64,000 nt of DNA from Kroppenstedtia guangzhouensis (GCF_014637345.1 NZ_BMEX01000004.1:186001-250000), one strand, 5' to 3'; positions 1 through 8,594 are shown, counted from the first letter of the stretch. Numbers and translations: made by a program. The notes: generated by a model not told the origin, from the letters alone.

Positions 1-63
1 CTGGTGGCGGAACTGATCAACCAATTCGTCGGTCATCCACCCTGTCATCTGATGATCCACCAT
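1..63 (-). CDS. Partial hypothetical protein, N-terminus only
   Basis: A reading frame on the minus strand begins with ATG at 61-63 behind a purine-rich GGAGAGAG-like sequence and runs off the window edge after 21 codons. The visible residues (MVDHQMTGWMTDELV...) do not identify a family. It lies downstream of the bidirectional terminator at 91-130, which fits a separate transcription unit. The start could equally be spurious, since the opposite strand is also open here. Confidence 0.25.
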   Translation of the reverse strand, partial: MVDHQMTGWMTDELVDQFRHQ

Positions 64-90
64 CTTCCGGCTCTCTCCGATATCTCGTAC

Positions 91-130
91 AAAAACAGGC
101 GACGGGAAAAGTCCGTCGCCTATTTGTATT
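91..130. terminator. Bidirectional intrinsic terminator
   Basis: A perfect 8-bp stem (GGCGACGG/CCGTCGCC, 98-120) is flanked by an A-run on the left and a T-rich stretch on the right. It can end the minus-strand nitroreductase transcript just downstream of its stop codon. Confidence 0.7.
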
Positions 131-152
131 CTTGACAGGAATCCGCCGAGTA

Positions 153-752
153 TCAGACAAAAGTGGCGATGCGATCCAGAGAATGCCGGTGGTGAGGACG
201 CCCTGGTTCCGTTCCTTTGCCCAGAGCCACTAACGCCGCGATTCGGACATGGTCCGGTAGTTGGAAGAGAGCCTTTACTTTCTCGGGATCAAACCCCAAC
301 ATGGCGGAGGTGTCATACCCTTTTTCCTGGGCGGCGAGCAGCAGGAATCCCAAACTTATGTAGGTTTGCGCCACCGCCCATTGACCCCGCTGCTCCACGC
401 TTTGGGAACCGAAGGTGTTTTGGATGGTGTTGACCAGATGATCCTTTTGTTCCTCGGACATTTCAGGATGGGCAAACTCCCGGGGATTGGCGAGCACATC
501 CTCCATGTCACTGGCCACCACAATCACTGCCGGGGCATTTCCTACCTGCTTTTGGTTGTTGGCCGCTTCTCGGAGCTTCGATTTTTTATCCGGGTGGGTC
601 ACCACAATAAAGCGCCATGGCTGAACATTCCAGGCGCTGGGAGCCAGACTCGTCAGGCGGAGGATTTCTTCCAGGTCGGCCCGGGGAATGGGTTCTTGAA
701 CATACTGACGGATACTGCGTCGGTTTTGGATCGCTTCTGAAACGGATTTCAA
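153..752 (-). CDS. Nitroreductase family protein (YodC/YdgI-like)
   Basis: This is a 199-residue FMN-dependent NAD(P)H oxidoreductase of the nitroreductase family, expected to be a cytosolic homodimer. The N-terminus carries the RRSIRQY flavin-binding signature, followed by LAPSAWNVQPWRF, and the C-terminal half has the GYDTSAMLGFDPEKV segment seen in B. subtilis YodC/YdgI relatives. I chose the TTG at 750-752 because AAAGGAGG lies nine bases upstream and the protein then starts at the conserved SVSEAIQNRRSIR region; the frame stays open further upstream without homology. It stands alone on the minus strand, ended by the hairpin at 98-120. The physiological substrate cannot be read from sequence. 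Confidence 0.9.
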   Translation of the reverse strand: MKSVSEAIQNRRSIRQYVQEPIPRADLEEILRLTSLAPSAWNVQPWRFIVVTHPDKKSKLREAANNQKQVGNAPAVIVVASDMEDVLANPREFAHPEMSEEQKDHLVNTIQNTFGSQSVEQRGQWAVAQTYISLGFLLLAAQEKGYDTSAMLGFDPEKVKALFQLPDHVRIAALVALGKGTEPGRPHHRHSLDRIATFV

Positions 753-939
753 TCGGATGCTCCTCCTTTTACAATCAACGGATGGTTTTCTGTGATCATT
801 ATATATCAGTGTAACAACGAAACGTAACGGAAAACTCAGGTCCCGACCGACCAGGAGCTTCCGGGGGTCTCTCCATTGTCCTGTCCACAGAACATGGGGT
901 AAAATGAAGTCCATTTCATGGACAGGGAGGGAGCAGCGG

Positions 940-1773
940 TTGGATGATACACTTCAAACCGCTCGCAGAGTGGCGGCGGAGACGGCGACGGCGGCGGGGC
1001 GCCTCGCCAGGGAACGGTTTTTCGGCGGATGGACCCGACGGGAAAAAGGGAACCGGGGGGACTGGGTGACGGATGTGGATTTGAAAGCGGATCATCTCAT
1101 CGTGGACCGGATCCGGCAACACTTTCCGGATCATCAAGTGAGGAGCGAGGAGCAGGGAACCGTCGGTCCGGAGAGCGATTGGCTCTGGTATGTGGATCCG
1201 CTGGACGGGACCAACAATTATGCCATGGGACTTCCCGTCTACGGGGTGAGTATCACATTGCTTCACCGACGCCGGCCGGTATTGGGTGTCATCTATGATT
1301 CCCCGCTGGACCGGTTGTACATCGCGGAAAAAGGAAAAGGAGCCCAATGCGGGGAGGCTTCTCTCCAGGTGAACAAGGGTGACTCCCTTGCCAAGATGAC
1401 AGTGGGCTGGATCCAGGGACACCAAGTGGGGAATGATCCCGCCGCCGGGATCTTGAGACAACTGATGGACCGAAAATTTAAACGGGTCCTGCGGCTGTGG
1501 GCTCCTTCACTTCTGTGGTGCATGTTGGCCCGGGGGGATTTGGACGGGATCATCCTGTATAACTCCGAAGGGGAGAATCTCTACGTGGGTCTCCTGATGG
1601 CCAAAGAAGCGGGAGCCACTGTGGTTGATTACCAGAGAAACTCTTTCACCGTGATGGATCCCGAACCTTATCTGATCGCCTGTCATCCGGAGTACAAAGA
1701 AGAGTTTCTCGCCCTGATCAGTGACAAAAGAGAGGGGGATGCAAGGGATGTTTGCACAGAGGGTGAGGGATGA
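940..1773 (+). CDS. Inositol monophosphatase family protein
   Basis: A 277-residue member of the Mg-dependent IMPase/FBPase/CysQ phosphatase superfamily. Metal-site motifs are present in order: GDWVTDVD, EEQ, and the DPLDGTNN signature near residue 90. The second signature, normally WD-x-A-A-G, is replaced by ENLYVGLL before the conserved EAGATVVD segment, so the Asp that usually holds one metal is absent. The TTG start at 940 was chosen because AGGGAGGG sits eight bases before it; an upstream ATG at 904 has no good ribosome site. It is the first gene of a tight unit with the two acetyltransferases downstream (26-bp and 4-bp overlaps). Possible substrates include inositol phosphates, fructose-1,6-bisphosphate or PAP; the sequence does not decide. 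Confidence 0.88.
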   Translation: MDDTLQTARRVAAETATAAGRLARERFFGGWTRREKGNRGDWVTDVDLKADHLIVDRIRQHFPDHQVRSEEQGTVGPESDWLWYVDPLDGTNNYAMGLPVYGVSITLLHRRRPVLGVIYDSPLDRLYIAEKGKGAQCGEASLQVNKGDSLAKMTVGWIQGHQVGNDPAAGILRQLMDRKFKRVLRLWAPSLLWCMLARGDLDGIILYNSEGENLYVGLLMAKEAGATVVDYQRNSFTVMDPEPYLIACHPEYKEEFLALISDKREGDARDVCTEGEG

Positions 1774-2308
1774 GGTGAGTCTCCGCTGGTTGGAGCCGCA
1801 CCATGGTGAAGCGCTGTTTCGTCTGATCGACGCCAGCCGGGAACATCTCCGTCCTTGGTTTCCCTGGGTGAATTCCACGCGGGAACCGAAGGACACAGAG
1901 GAGTTTATCCGTGGGGCCCTTCGCGGGGTGGCCGAGGGGCGTGAGGCCCATTTCGGGATCTGGGTGGATGGACAGATCGCCGGGGTGACGGGGGCCCATA
2001 CCATCCATCGGCTCAATCGCCACGCCGAGATCGGGTACTGGCTGGGACAAGACTTCGAAGGAAAAGGGATGATGACCGCCTCTGTCGGAGTCCTGCTGGA
2101 TTATCTGGTGGAGGAGAGAGAGATTCATCGGATCGAAGCCCGCTGTGCGGCAGGCAATGACCGCAGCCGCCGGGTGATGGAACGTCTCGGCATGCGCCGG
2201 GAAGGGGTCCTCAGGGAAGGGGAATGCCTGGCGGACGGCACCTGTGACGATACATTGATTTACGGGATCCTGGCTTCGGAGTGGAAGGGGAGGAGGGGTG
2301 CCCGATGA
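1748..2308 (+). CDS. GNAT N-acetyltransferase, RimJ/RimL (YdaF) type
   Basis: A 186-residue GNAT acetyltransferase. The acetyl-CoA binding beta4-alpha3 region appears as EIGYWLGQDFEGKGMM, and the C-terminal NDRSRRVMERLGMRREG segment is typical of the RimJ/RimL group that acetylates ribosomal protein N-termini; B. subtilis YdaF is a close type. The ATG at 1748 follows GAGAGGGGG at good spacing and overlaps the 3' end of the phosphatase gene by 26 bases, implying translational coupling. Its stop overlaps the start of the next gene in an ATGA. The acceptor substrate is not known. Confidence 0.88.
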   Translation: MFAQRVRDEVSLRWLEPHHGEALFRLIDASREHLRPWFPWVNSTREPKDTEEFIRGALRGVAEGREAHFGIWVDGQIAGVTGAHTIHRLNRHAEIGYWLGQDFEGKGMMTASVGVLLDYLVEEREIHRIEARCAAGNDRSRRVMERLGMRREGVLREGECLADGTCDDTLIYGILASEWKGRRGAR

Positions 2309-2832
2309 TTCGATGGGAACCTTTAACCCCGGCGGATTTCCCCCGTCTGATTCAGTGGAGTGGTTCCCCCGAACTTCTCATGCAATGGGCGGGTCCCCGC
2401 TTTCATTATCCCTTGGATGAAACCCAGCTGGCGAAACACTTGAAAGGAAACGAGGGGGAAGGACCGGAACGCCTCAATTTCAAGGCAGTGGAAATCGGGA
2501 CTGAAGAGATGGTCGGCCACATCGAATGCAACCGGATTGACCGTTCCAACGTTACATCCAGACTGTCCAGGGTGTTGCTCAATCCCGTTCGCAGGGGCGG
2601 CGGGTTGGGAACAGCCATGGTTCGGGAGGCGGTTCGTTACGGATTTGAGGAATTGGATCTCAACCGGTTGGAACTGGTTGTGTTCGACTTCAATCGCTCC
2701 GCCATTCGTTGCTATGAGCGGGTTGGCTTTCAATTGGAAGGAACTCTGCGGGAAGCACGCAAGTCGGGAGATGAATACTGGAATCCGTGTATCATGAGTC
2801 TTCTGAAACGGAAAGCCGGCCGAGGGTTGTAA
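2305..2832 (+). CDS. GNAT family N-acetyltransferase
   Basis: A 175-residue acetyltransferase paralogous in fold to its upstream neighbour. The acetyl-CoA loop is represented by RRGGGLGTAMVREAV and the C-terminal part by NRSAIRCYERVGFQLEGTLRE, both standard for GNAT enzymes. It starts at the ATG embedded in the ATGA overlap with the previous stop, behind GGAGGGG. Third gene of the phosphatase-acetyltransferase unit. Substrate unknown; a small-molecule amine or a protein N-terminus are both possible. Confidence 0.87.
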   Translation: MIRWEPLTPADFPRLIQWSGSPELLMQWAGPRFHYPLDETQLAKHLKGNEGEGPERLNFKAVEIGTEEMVGHIECNRIDRSNVTSRLSRVLLNPVRRGGGLGTAMVREAVRYGFEELDLNRLELVVFDFNRSAIRCYERVGFQLEGTLREARKSGDEYWNPCIMSLLKRKAGRGL

Positions 2833-2924
2833 AATATGTGACGGATAGGCTCGAAACGGCTTATTGACTTGTGTTAAATTTGATTTTATCAGCTATTGTC
2901 CGAGCCGCTAAGGAGGGGAATCAA

Positions 2925-3794
2925 GTGGGGGATTTTGATGCTTCCCGATTCATGAAGTTTAAGGCAGAACCCTTTAACGCCAAAGGTTCAGAGCCGCTAA
3001 AAAACGCGGTGGGAGCCGGTGCGCTGAAAGAAGAGGATATTGTGATGGTGGTGGAACGGGGCGGCGAACGACTCTCTTTCTGGATGTACCAGATGGCCAC
3101 TCACCATGTGGCTCAGGGGAGTCTGGGTGGGTTACCCTATCTGGTGAACTACTGTGCTCTCTGTCAAAGTGCAACCGCCATGGTTCCCGTCATCGACGGC
3201 GAGGTGTATCATTTTTCCTGCGCGGGGATTTTCAACGGAATGGCCATCCTGGAGGACCGGGAGACGGGATCTTACTGGAACGTTCATGGAGAGTGTGTCG
3301 AAGGTCCTTTAAAAGGGCAGAAGATGGAGAGTCTGCTCCTGGGGCAGATGACGGCGGGACAAGCGCTGAAACAGTGGCCCGATATTTCCTTGGCTTTGCC
3401 GGAGCAAACCTGGGTCCAACGTTGGCTCATGCAACCGGTGAAAAACTTCTTTGGACGGTATGGATTCTTCCCCCCCTTTATCAAAAAGACGCTGGTCCGG
3501 CGGGATACCCGACTTCCGGACATGATGAGTGGAGTGGGAATTATAACTGAGAAAACAAAAAGGTTTTACCCGCTTCAGGAAATTAAAAAGGCCGGCGGGA
3601 AAATCCGGGATACCCTGGAGGGTCGCCCGCTGGCGTTATCAGTTGATGAAAAGGGGTTCCCGGAAGTCCATTATGAAGACACCGAAGATCCGATGGATGC
3701 TCCCCAGCACTTATTCACCCGGTGGTATGGTTTTGCACTCACATATCCAGGTTGTGCAATATACGGTGAAGATGAATCATCAACAACCCCATGA
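2925..3794 (+). CDS. DUF3179 domain-containing protein
   Basis: A 289-residue protein with the features of DUF3179: the CALCQSA motif near residue 85, a following V-Y-H-F-S-C-A-G-I-F-N segment and a W-N-V-H-G-E-C box. DUF3179 proteins have no established reaction. The GTG start follows AAGGAGGGG by six bases; the frame upstream is open but lacks homology and a ribosome site. No signal peptide is seen with this start. It ends inside a 19-bp perfect palindrome that separates it from the convergent Gly/Tyr-rich gene. Function not assignable; two conserved cysteines could suggest metal or redox chemistry. Confidence 0.8.
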   Translation: MGDFDASRFMKFKAEPFNAKGSEPLKNAVGAGALKEEDIVMVVERGGERLSFWMYQMATHHVAQGSLGGLPYLVNYCALCQSATAMVPVIDGEVYHFSCAGIFNGMAILEDRETGSYWNVHGECVEGPLKGQKMESLLLGQMTAGQALKQWPDISLALPEQTWVQRWLMQPVKNFFGRYGFFPPFIKKTLVRRDTRLPDMMSGVGIITEKTKRFYPLQEIKKAGGKIRDTLEGRPLALSVDEKGFPEVHYEDTEDPMDAPQHLFTRWYGFALTYPGCAIYGEDESSTTP

Positions 3795-3834
3795 TGAACC
3801 GGCCGCTCCCCATGAGGAGCGGCCGGTTCATCAT
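3791..3834. terminator. Perfect 19-bp palindrome between convergent genes
   Basis: Arms 3791-3809 and 3816-3834 are exact reverse complements around a six-base loop. The left arm includes the stop codon of the DUF3179 gene. There is no long T-run on either side, so it may act as a bidirectional hairpin terminator or RNA stabiliser for the two convergent transcripts. Confidence 0.6.
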
Positions 3835-3854
3835 GACCGGGGTTAGTCGTAGTC

Positions 3855-4148
3855 TCAGAAAGATGGGTAAGCGGAATCCCCGAATCCACCGATTCCGGGG
3901 AAACCGACGCCGGGATACCTCCCGTACCCTCCATACCAGGGATATCCATACCCACCACCGAAGGCACCGTATCCGCCAGATCCCCCGTAACCTCCATATA
4001 AGGGGAATCTCCCGTGCCTGCCGTATCCTCCGTAACCGCCAAAGGGGTCTCCGTATCCGCCGAAAGGTGTGCCCCATCGGTATCCTCCGTATTGGGAAGT
4101 GATCGCATACGCACCGGCAGTGGCGGGATCAGCTTGAGCACCGTTCAT
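3855..4148 (-). CDS. Gly/Tyr-rich protein, possible spore-coat component
   Basis: A 97-residue low-complexity protein. After about 20 ordinary residues (MNGAQADPATAGAYAI...) it is built of GGYG, GYGG and FGG repeats with Tyr, Phe and Pro, ending YPSF. No signal peptide is visible. The ATG at 4146-4148 is preceded by GGAGGTGA at five bases, better than the upstream in-frame ATG. Such Gly/Tyr-rich proteins in spore formers are often coat or exosporium proteins, but that is inference from composition only. Confidence 0.7.
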   Translation of the reverse strand: MNGAQADPATAGAYAITSQYGGYRWGTPFGGYGDPFGGYGGYGRHGRFPLYGGYGGSGGYGAFGGGYGYPWYGGYGRYPGVGFPGIGGFGDSAYPSF

Positions 4149-4223
4149 TTTTGTCACCTCCCATCGTCAATAACGATATATCCTATTCCCAATCCTTTTG
4201 GGTGCTTGTCCCGGGAGGAATCC

Positions 4224-4418
4224 ATGAAGCATCGGCGAAATGAAAAAAAGAGTGGAAGGGAGGGGTTGAGAATCCAGGAGCGGGTTGGTTATTGTACCGA
4301 TTGTGGCAGGTCGGTGGATTGCCTGGATGGATTTTTAAACGGAGTGATTTTCGGGGATGGCCGGTTGCGCTGTTTTCCTTGTGACGAAAAGAATAAGGAA
4401 AAAGACGATCCCATGTAA
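4224..4418 (+). CDS. Small putative zinc-ribbon protein
   Basis: A 64-residue basic protein with a Lys/Arg-rich N-terminus and two CxxC knuckles (YCTDC near residue 25 and RCFPC near residue 53) spaced like a small zinc ribbon. The ATG follows GGGAGGAA with correct spacing. The stop lies inside the terminator hairpin at 4401-4433. No named family recognised; it may bind Zn and nucleic acid, which is inference. Confidence 0.6.
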   Translation: MKHRRNEKKSGREGLRIQERVGYCTDCGRSVDCLDGFLNGVIFGDGRLRCFPCDEKNKEKDDPM

Positions 4419-4433
4419 GGGACCGTCTTTTTT
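4401..4433. terminator. Intrinsic terminator
   Basis: The stem AAAGACGATCCC/GGGACCGTCTTT has one mismatch, a six-base loop and a T-run on the right, with an A-run on the left. It ends the small zinc-ribbon gene and can also serve the convergent protease gene. Confidence 0.8.
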
Positions 4434-4443
4434 CCTTTTGTGA

Positions 4444-5619
4444 TCAGTAACGAACAGCGCTGTTGGCGTTGACCCGTCCGTGAATCCAGTAGCTGCCCGT
4501 TCCGCTGATGCGGTCGGCGGAGTTCTGAATAGCTGCCCGGATGTTGCTGTTGCTGCGTCCTTGGGCAGCCAGCAGACCTGCCACTCCAGCGACATGGGGG
4601 GTGGCCATTGAGGTTCCACTCAGGGAAGCGTAGCGGCTGGTCGGATAGGTGGAGTAGATGCTGGAACCGGGAGCGGCGACATCCACCCAAGAACCATAGG
4701 TGGAGAAGGAAGATTTGCGGTCATTTTGATCCGTGGACGCCACGGCGATGGCATTGGAATAGGCGGCAGGGTAATTCCTGACGGTGTTGCCGGCGTTACC
4801 GGCAGCGGCGACAACCACGGATCCTCTGTTCCAGGCATAGTTCACAGCGTTCTGCAGGGTGGTGCTGCTACCGGTGCTGCCCAGACTCAGGCTGATCACT
4901 TGGGCGCCATTGTCGGCAGCGTGGACAATTCCATCGGCCACATTGTTCAGGGATCCGCTTCCGCTGGCATCCAACACGCGAACCGCGTAGATGGAGGCAT
5001 TGGGAGCCATCCCGGCGATCCCGATTCCATTGTTGGTGGCGGCGGCGGCGATTCCGGCACAGTGGGTGCCATGGCCGTTCAGGTCACTGGGAGTCCAATC
5101 CCGGTCCACAAAGTCATATCCGTTGATTACTTTGCCGGACAGATCGGGGTGGTTGGCTTGAACCCCGGTGTCCACGATGGCGATCCGGACACTGCTGGAG
5201 CTGCGGGTAACATCCCAGGCAGACTCCGCCTGCATGATCTGCGGTCCGTACTGTTGGGTACGGAAATAGGGGTCGTTTGGAGTCCATTGGGTTTTCACGA
5301 TGTAGTTGGGCTCCGCATACTCCACATTGGGGTTGTTCTCATAGGCTTTAACCGCCTCTTCCACAGAACCCTTCACTTCAACCAGCTCATAGCCGGCCTT
5401 CCGGTGGTCGTTCCGTTGGATCACCTTGGCGTTCACCTTTTTGTGGGCATTGGATTCGGCGGCGGTGGTTACCCCTTTATCCTTAAACTTGACGATGACC
5501 TGTCCATCCACATAGGGGGCGGTTTTCTCTTTACCGGCGGCTTTCACATCCATGCCGGGGGAGATGAACATACCCGCGGCGAGAGCCAGGATGGCCACTA
5601 GAACCAGAAAGCGTCTCAT
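4444..5619 (-). CDS. Secreted thermitase-like subtilisin (S8 serine protease)
   Basis: A 391-residue preproprotease. Residues 1-28 form a signal peptide, about 30-110 an I9-like propeptide, and the mature enzyme should start near QWTPNDPYF, matching thermitase. The catalytic triad is visible as D150 (IVDTG), H183 (NGHGTHCAG) and S337 (SGTSMATPHVAG), with oxyanion N275. The Cys just after the active-site His is a thermitase/proteinase-K hallmark. ATG start behind GGAGGGA. It is an exported, probably thermostable, broad-specificity endopeptidase. Monocistronic, with a terminator at 4401-4433 and a long AT-rich upstream region. Confidence 0.96.
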   Translation of the reverse strand: MRRFLVLVAILALAAGMFISPGMDVKAAGKEKTAPYVDGQVIVKFKDKGVTTAAESNAHKKVNAKVIQRNDHRKAGYELVEVKGSVEEAVKAYENNPNVEYAEPNYIVKTQWTPNDPYFRTQQYGPQIMQAESAWDVTRSSSSVRIAIVDTGVQANHPDLSGKVINGYDFVDRDWTPSDLNGHGTHCAGIAAAATNNGIGIAGMAPNASIYAVRVLDASGSGSLNNVADGIVHAADNGAQVISLSLGSTGSSTTLQNAVNYAWNRGSVVVAAAGNAGNTVRNYPAAYSNAIAVASTDQNDRKSSFSTYGSWVDVAAPGSSIYSTYPTSRYASLSGTSMATPHVAGVAGLLAAQGRSNSNIRAAIQNSADRISGTGSYWIHGRVNANSAVRY

Positions 5620-6088
5620 TTGATTCCCTCCATTTGCAATATTCCGATTTCCGTCACTCCGAAACCGGTGTCGGAACCAATCCAGTCAGTTAGCTCCGAA
5701 TCTCCGACCTATTCTTCACCCGGGAACCGATTCATGCTTGTCCATCCAGGCCGGATGGACAGATTCATCTTCCGTCATTGGCCGACTTCTCACTCTTCAG
5801 AAAAACTACGGGGTGGATTCCACCAATCCTTTTTCAAATTCCCCTCCTTCTGAAAAAATATTCAGAGGATATCCTCAATAAGTACTATATCATAGTCGCT
5901 TATAATTTGTATATATTTAATTGATTAATAATAAGAAATTTTTATTTTACCATTTAACGCGTCATATCGCCGAAATTATATTGTAATTTTATTTCTTGAA
6001 AAGAAGTGGACTGGCTAAGTCATATCACCTATGGATTAGGATGATGTAGGGTGTATAAAAGTTGTGATTTTTGCTGAGGCCAGTGCGT
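5620..6088. other. Intergenic, AT-rich, no gene seen
   Basis: Upstream region of the protease. The stretch 5860-6000 is markedly AT-rich compared with its surroundings and probably holds the protease promoter on the minus strand, but I could not single out a convincing -35/-10 pair. No open frame here has a ribosome site and coding character. Confidence 0.4.
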
Positions 6089-6218
6089 GAAGCTTGAAAA
6101 AGCTGTTCACAAGGGGGATTGGGTTTCAGATGGAGTGATTTTGGCAGTTCAGAACAACGAAAAGGTCATGTGAAACCCAATCCCGACCCACCCGGCCAGC
6201 ACGAATTCACAATGCTTC
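6089..6218. repeat. Dispersed palindromic element, copy A
   Basis: About 130 bp with the layout shared by the copies at 40318-40438 and 42921-43037: an end related to GAAGC..TTG, an internal inverted repeat TTGGGTTTCA...TGAAACCCAA, the conserved tail CCCAATCCC, and a right end TTCACAATGCTTC. Its right end CGGCCAGCAC..ATTCACAA also matches the partial copy at 32494. It lies upstream of a small membrane-protein gene. MITE-like or REP-like; no coding capacity. Confidence 0.7.
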
Positions 6219-6346
6219 GAGGAAGGATGGATGGATTTTGGGGGGATGGGAGGGTGCAAAGACGGACAGACGGACATAACTTAATACAGGAAAAATCAAC
6301 GTCACCTGTCGAACTTCCGATCATCAGATCTTGGAGGGATGCTTCG

Positions 6347-6652
6347 GTGTCCACTGCACAGATACTCAAATGGATTTCCGGTATTTTGGAAGCGCTTCTG
6401 GCCATCCCGGTGCTGGGAGGTTTGATCATCCTGGGAAATGGTTATGTTCCCCTGGGGGTCATGTTGATCCTCCATATCATCACCATGGTTGTCAGCTCCC
6501 AGGCCGGGGTGAAAAAACACGGCAGTATCCTGGGGATCATCACCTCCTGCCTCGGGTGGATTCCCGTTCTGGGTTGGATGCTGCATGCAGTCACCGCCAT
6601 CGCCTTGATCCTGGATGCAGCAAAAAATGACACCTCGATCAAAGCAGATTGA
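6347..6652 (+). CDS. Small hydrophobic membrane protein, paralogue of 19466-19774
   Basis: A 101-residue protein with about three membrane segments (roughly residues 12-32, 36-52 and 62-85). It aligns along its whole length with the protein at 19466-19774: shared motifs include AIPVLGGLI, HIIT and GIITSCL.WIP.LGW. The GTG start at 6347 has GGAGGG nine bases upstream and matches the start of the paralogue; the longer open frame upstream runs into a dispersed repeat and is not coding. A rho-independent terminator follows at once. Function unknown. Confidence 0.7.
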   Translation: MSTAQILKWISGILEALLAIPVLGGLIILGNGYVPLGVMLILHIITMVVSSQAGVKKHGSILGIITSCLGWIPVLGWMLHAVTAIALILDAAKNDTSIKAD

Positions 6653-6680
6653 GCGGGCCTTGGTTCCCGCTTTTTTTTCG
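6652..6680 (+). terminator. Intrinsic terminator
   Basis: The stem AGCGGG/CCCGCT with a short loop is followed by eight Ts, directly after the stop codon of the small membrane-protein gene. Confidence 0.85.
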
Positions 6681-6995
6681 GGTTCACAGGAACGTACGAT
6701 CCTGATGCGATCAACTAAAAGAGGAACTCATGTTCCGGAAGAAGGGATTTGGATAATTGAAGAAGTGGAAGCCTTGATTCATATTTTGGAGAGCGACCGA
6801 AGGGATCAAGTGCATTTTTGAGGAGGATCCATACAATTAATCGGGCTTAACAAACACCGACACCGCATCCGATGACCCAACCGACTGACGAAGTGAGCAA
6901 GGAAGTCCTCCTCACTTATTTTTGCCAGTCAAAAACCTTCATCCCGAAAGGGTGTCCAAAAATGGGCACCCTTTTTTGGTAGGCGAATCATACGG
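6681..6995. other. Intergenic stretch with a terminator hairpin at 6950-6978
   Basis: No supported gene. The hairpin GGGTGTCC...GGGCACCC followed by six Ts at 6950-6978 is a good intrinsic terminator on the plus strand without an obvious upstream gene, suggesting that a gene was lost when the truncated IS copy formed immediately downstream. Confidence 0.45.
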
Positions 6996-7697
6996 CGATC
7001 CAGGGATGCTTGGATTCAAGAGCATATCCTGGCGATTCATCGTCTCCACCCGTATTACGGGTATTCCTCTTCGACGTGAAGGAATCGTGGTCAATCGAAA
7101 ACGCCTCCGTAGGCTGATGCGCGAGCTTGGAATCCGGGTTATTCGCAAAAAACGGCCCTTTTACGGACGAAAGGCATCCATTCTCTTTCCGAACCGGTTG
7201 AATCAAGAGTTTACTGCTGAGGCTCCGTTGCGTCGTCTCGTGACGGATATTACTACGTTCGAATCGGGAACGACTTTGCCTATCTGTCGGCGGCGCAGGA
7301 TTTGTACAACCATGAGATTGTTTCGTGGTCCTTGTCGAAGCGAAATGATCTGGTTCTGGATTCGTTGGAGCTGCTTAAGGAGAAAGGATCTCTGGAGGAT
7401 GTACTTCTGCACTCGGATCAAGGTTTTCAGTATACCTCCCGGACGTATGCCCACCGTTTGGAGACCTACGGGATGTTAGGAAGCTATTCGCGCCGTGGGA
7501 ATTGCTTTGACAATGCTTGTATCGAATCCTTCTTCTCCCATCTGAAAACAGAGAAGCTTCACCTCACAAACCCAAAGACCTTCGAGGAAGCTTACAAAGC
7601 CGTCGAGGAATACATTACCTTCTACAACAAAGAGCGTTTCCAGAAAAAATTGGGCGACCTTTCCCCTGTAGAGCATCGGGAAAAAGTCGCCGCATAA
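6996..7697 (+). pseudogene. IS3-family transposase orfB remnant
   Basis: An rve-type integrase split over three frames. Pieces in order read AWIQEHILAIHRLHPYYGY, then REGIVVNRKRLRRLMREL...VTDIT, then NHEIVSWS...HSDQGFQYTS...NACIESFFSHLKTE...LSPVEHREK. The DDE residues can be recognised (D of VTDIT, D of HSDQG, E of ACIES) but the gene lacks its 5' part and is frameshifted near HPYYGY and after VTDIT. It cannot make an active transposase. Confidence 0.85.
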
Positions 7698-7739
7698 CCG
7701 TTCTTTTTTTCATTGTCTACTTGACGGGGTCAAGACCAC
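6996..7739 (+). mobile_element. Truncated IS3/IS150-type element, copy 1
   Basis: Homology to the more complete element at 11041-12301 begins abruptly at 6996, inside the transposase gene, and continues nearly identically through the right terminal repeat (around 7707-7739). The left end and orfA are missing. Identity even continues about ten bases beyond the inferred right end, which suggests duplication of a segment rather than independent transposition. Confidence 0.8.
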
Positions 7740-8192
7740 TTCGGTGAGGTTTTCTGATTATAATCTAAGAATTGTAGGTGTAGTTGTGCACAGGGGCCTC
7801 CCGGGTGGTGGGGGGTTCCTGTGTTTTTGCTCTCGGTTCTGTCGTATCATGAGTTCAACCCATCCAAAAAAAGAAGCTCCGAAAGGCCTCGCTCAGGATA
7901 TGATTTCATCATCTCTCCGTCCACCATGACGGGGGTTTTCCTTTGATCCCATCGACTGTGCATATCCTCCGGGATCTATGTCCAGTTTCTTATCCTCTTG
8001 CTTCTGGTCTCACAGCTTTCAGATAGACTTCAAGACTTGGCAAATCAGGTCGGATATCCGGCTGTTGTCCATTAGTCGCGGTTTTTACTATAACAAAAGA
8101 CTTAACAGGAAAAGAGTAGATATCTAGACTGTTTCTGATCCCTTTGATATAATTATCCGGCAAATTAAATTTTTCCGTAAAGGGGTTACATA
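7740..8192. other. Intergenic region between IS copy 1 and the secreted-protein gene
   Basis: No supported gene. A weak hairpin CACAGG...CCTGTG followed by five Ts lies at 7789-7828. The 3' part becomes AT-rich toward 8090-8190 and should contain the promoter of the following secreted-protein gene, but no clean consensus pair was picked. Confidence 0.4.
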
Positions 8193-8594
8193 ATCAAATT
8201 CAAAAAAGTAAGTGTTCTACTTGTTGCATTCGTGTTTGCCTTGTTTGTTCCTACCACAGTATCGGCAGAAGTCGGAACGATGGGAGCTGGAGAGTGGGAT
8301 TATCTCGGACACTCTGTTTTTCACAATCAAAGCATTGTGTTCAAGTCCGGTGGAGGCAATTTTAAGGCTTGTATCAGTACTGGCTCAGCCGGTGGAAGGT
8401 ACAGCTTGATGGAGCAAGATCCTGTTAATCCAGATGATGAGGTAAACACTGAATATATTCCTCCTGGTGGTTGTCATACATGGAATGTTGCTTCTTACGT
8501 GGATGGAACTAATGGGAAAGCAGAACTATATCTTGCCATCTGTAATTGGTGTAAGGATCGTGATTACCAAACAAGAGCTGATTTTTGGGATTAA
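8193..8594 (+). CDS. Small secreted Cys-containing protein, bacteriocin-like context
   Basis: About 133 residues. The frame opens with KFKKVSVLLVAFVFALF...VSA, a clear signal peptide, then a mature part of about 108 residues with four cysteines (KACIS, GGCHT, AICNWC) and an acidic, aromatic tail ending RADFWD. No ATG, GTG or TTG precedes the signal peptide in frame: AAAGGGG at 8180-8184 points to ATC at 8193 (or ATA at 8190). Either a rare start codon is used or the start has mutated. A GTG at 8232 would destroy the signal peptide. It sits directly before a two-gene ABC transporter, an arrangement known for bacteriocins of the lactococcin-972 kind, but no real homology is claimed. Base composition is more AT-rich than the surroundings. 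Confidence 0.55.
   Translation: MKFKKVSVLLVAFVFALFVPTTVSAEVGTMGAGEWDYLGHSVFHNQSIVFKSGGGNFKACISTGSAGGRYSLMEQDPVNPDDEVNTEYIPPGGCHTWNVASYVDGTNGKAELYLAICNWCKDRDYQTRADFWD

Noticed and set aside
4726-5601. A 291-codon plus-strand frame opposite the subtilase
   Set aside because: Complementary-strand artefact of the protease gene; low-complexity G/V/H composition.
6119-6346. N-terminal extension of the small membrane protein through repeat copy A
   Set aside because: The extension runs across a dispersed repeat, and the paralogue begins at the position of GTG 6347.
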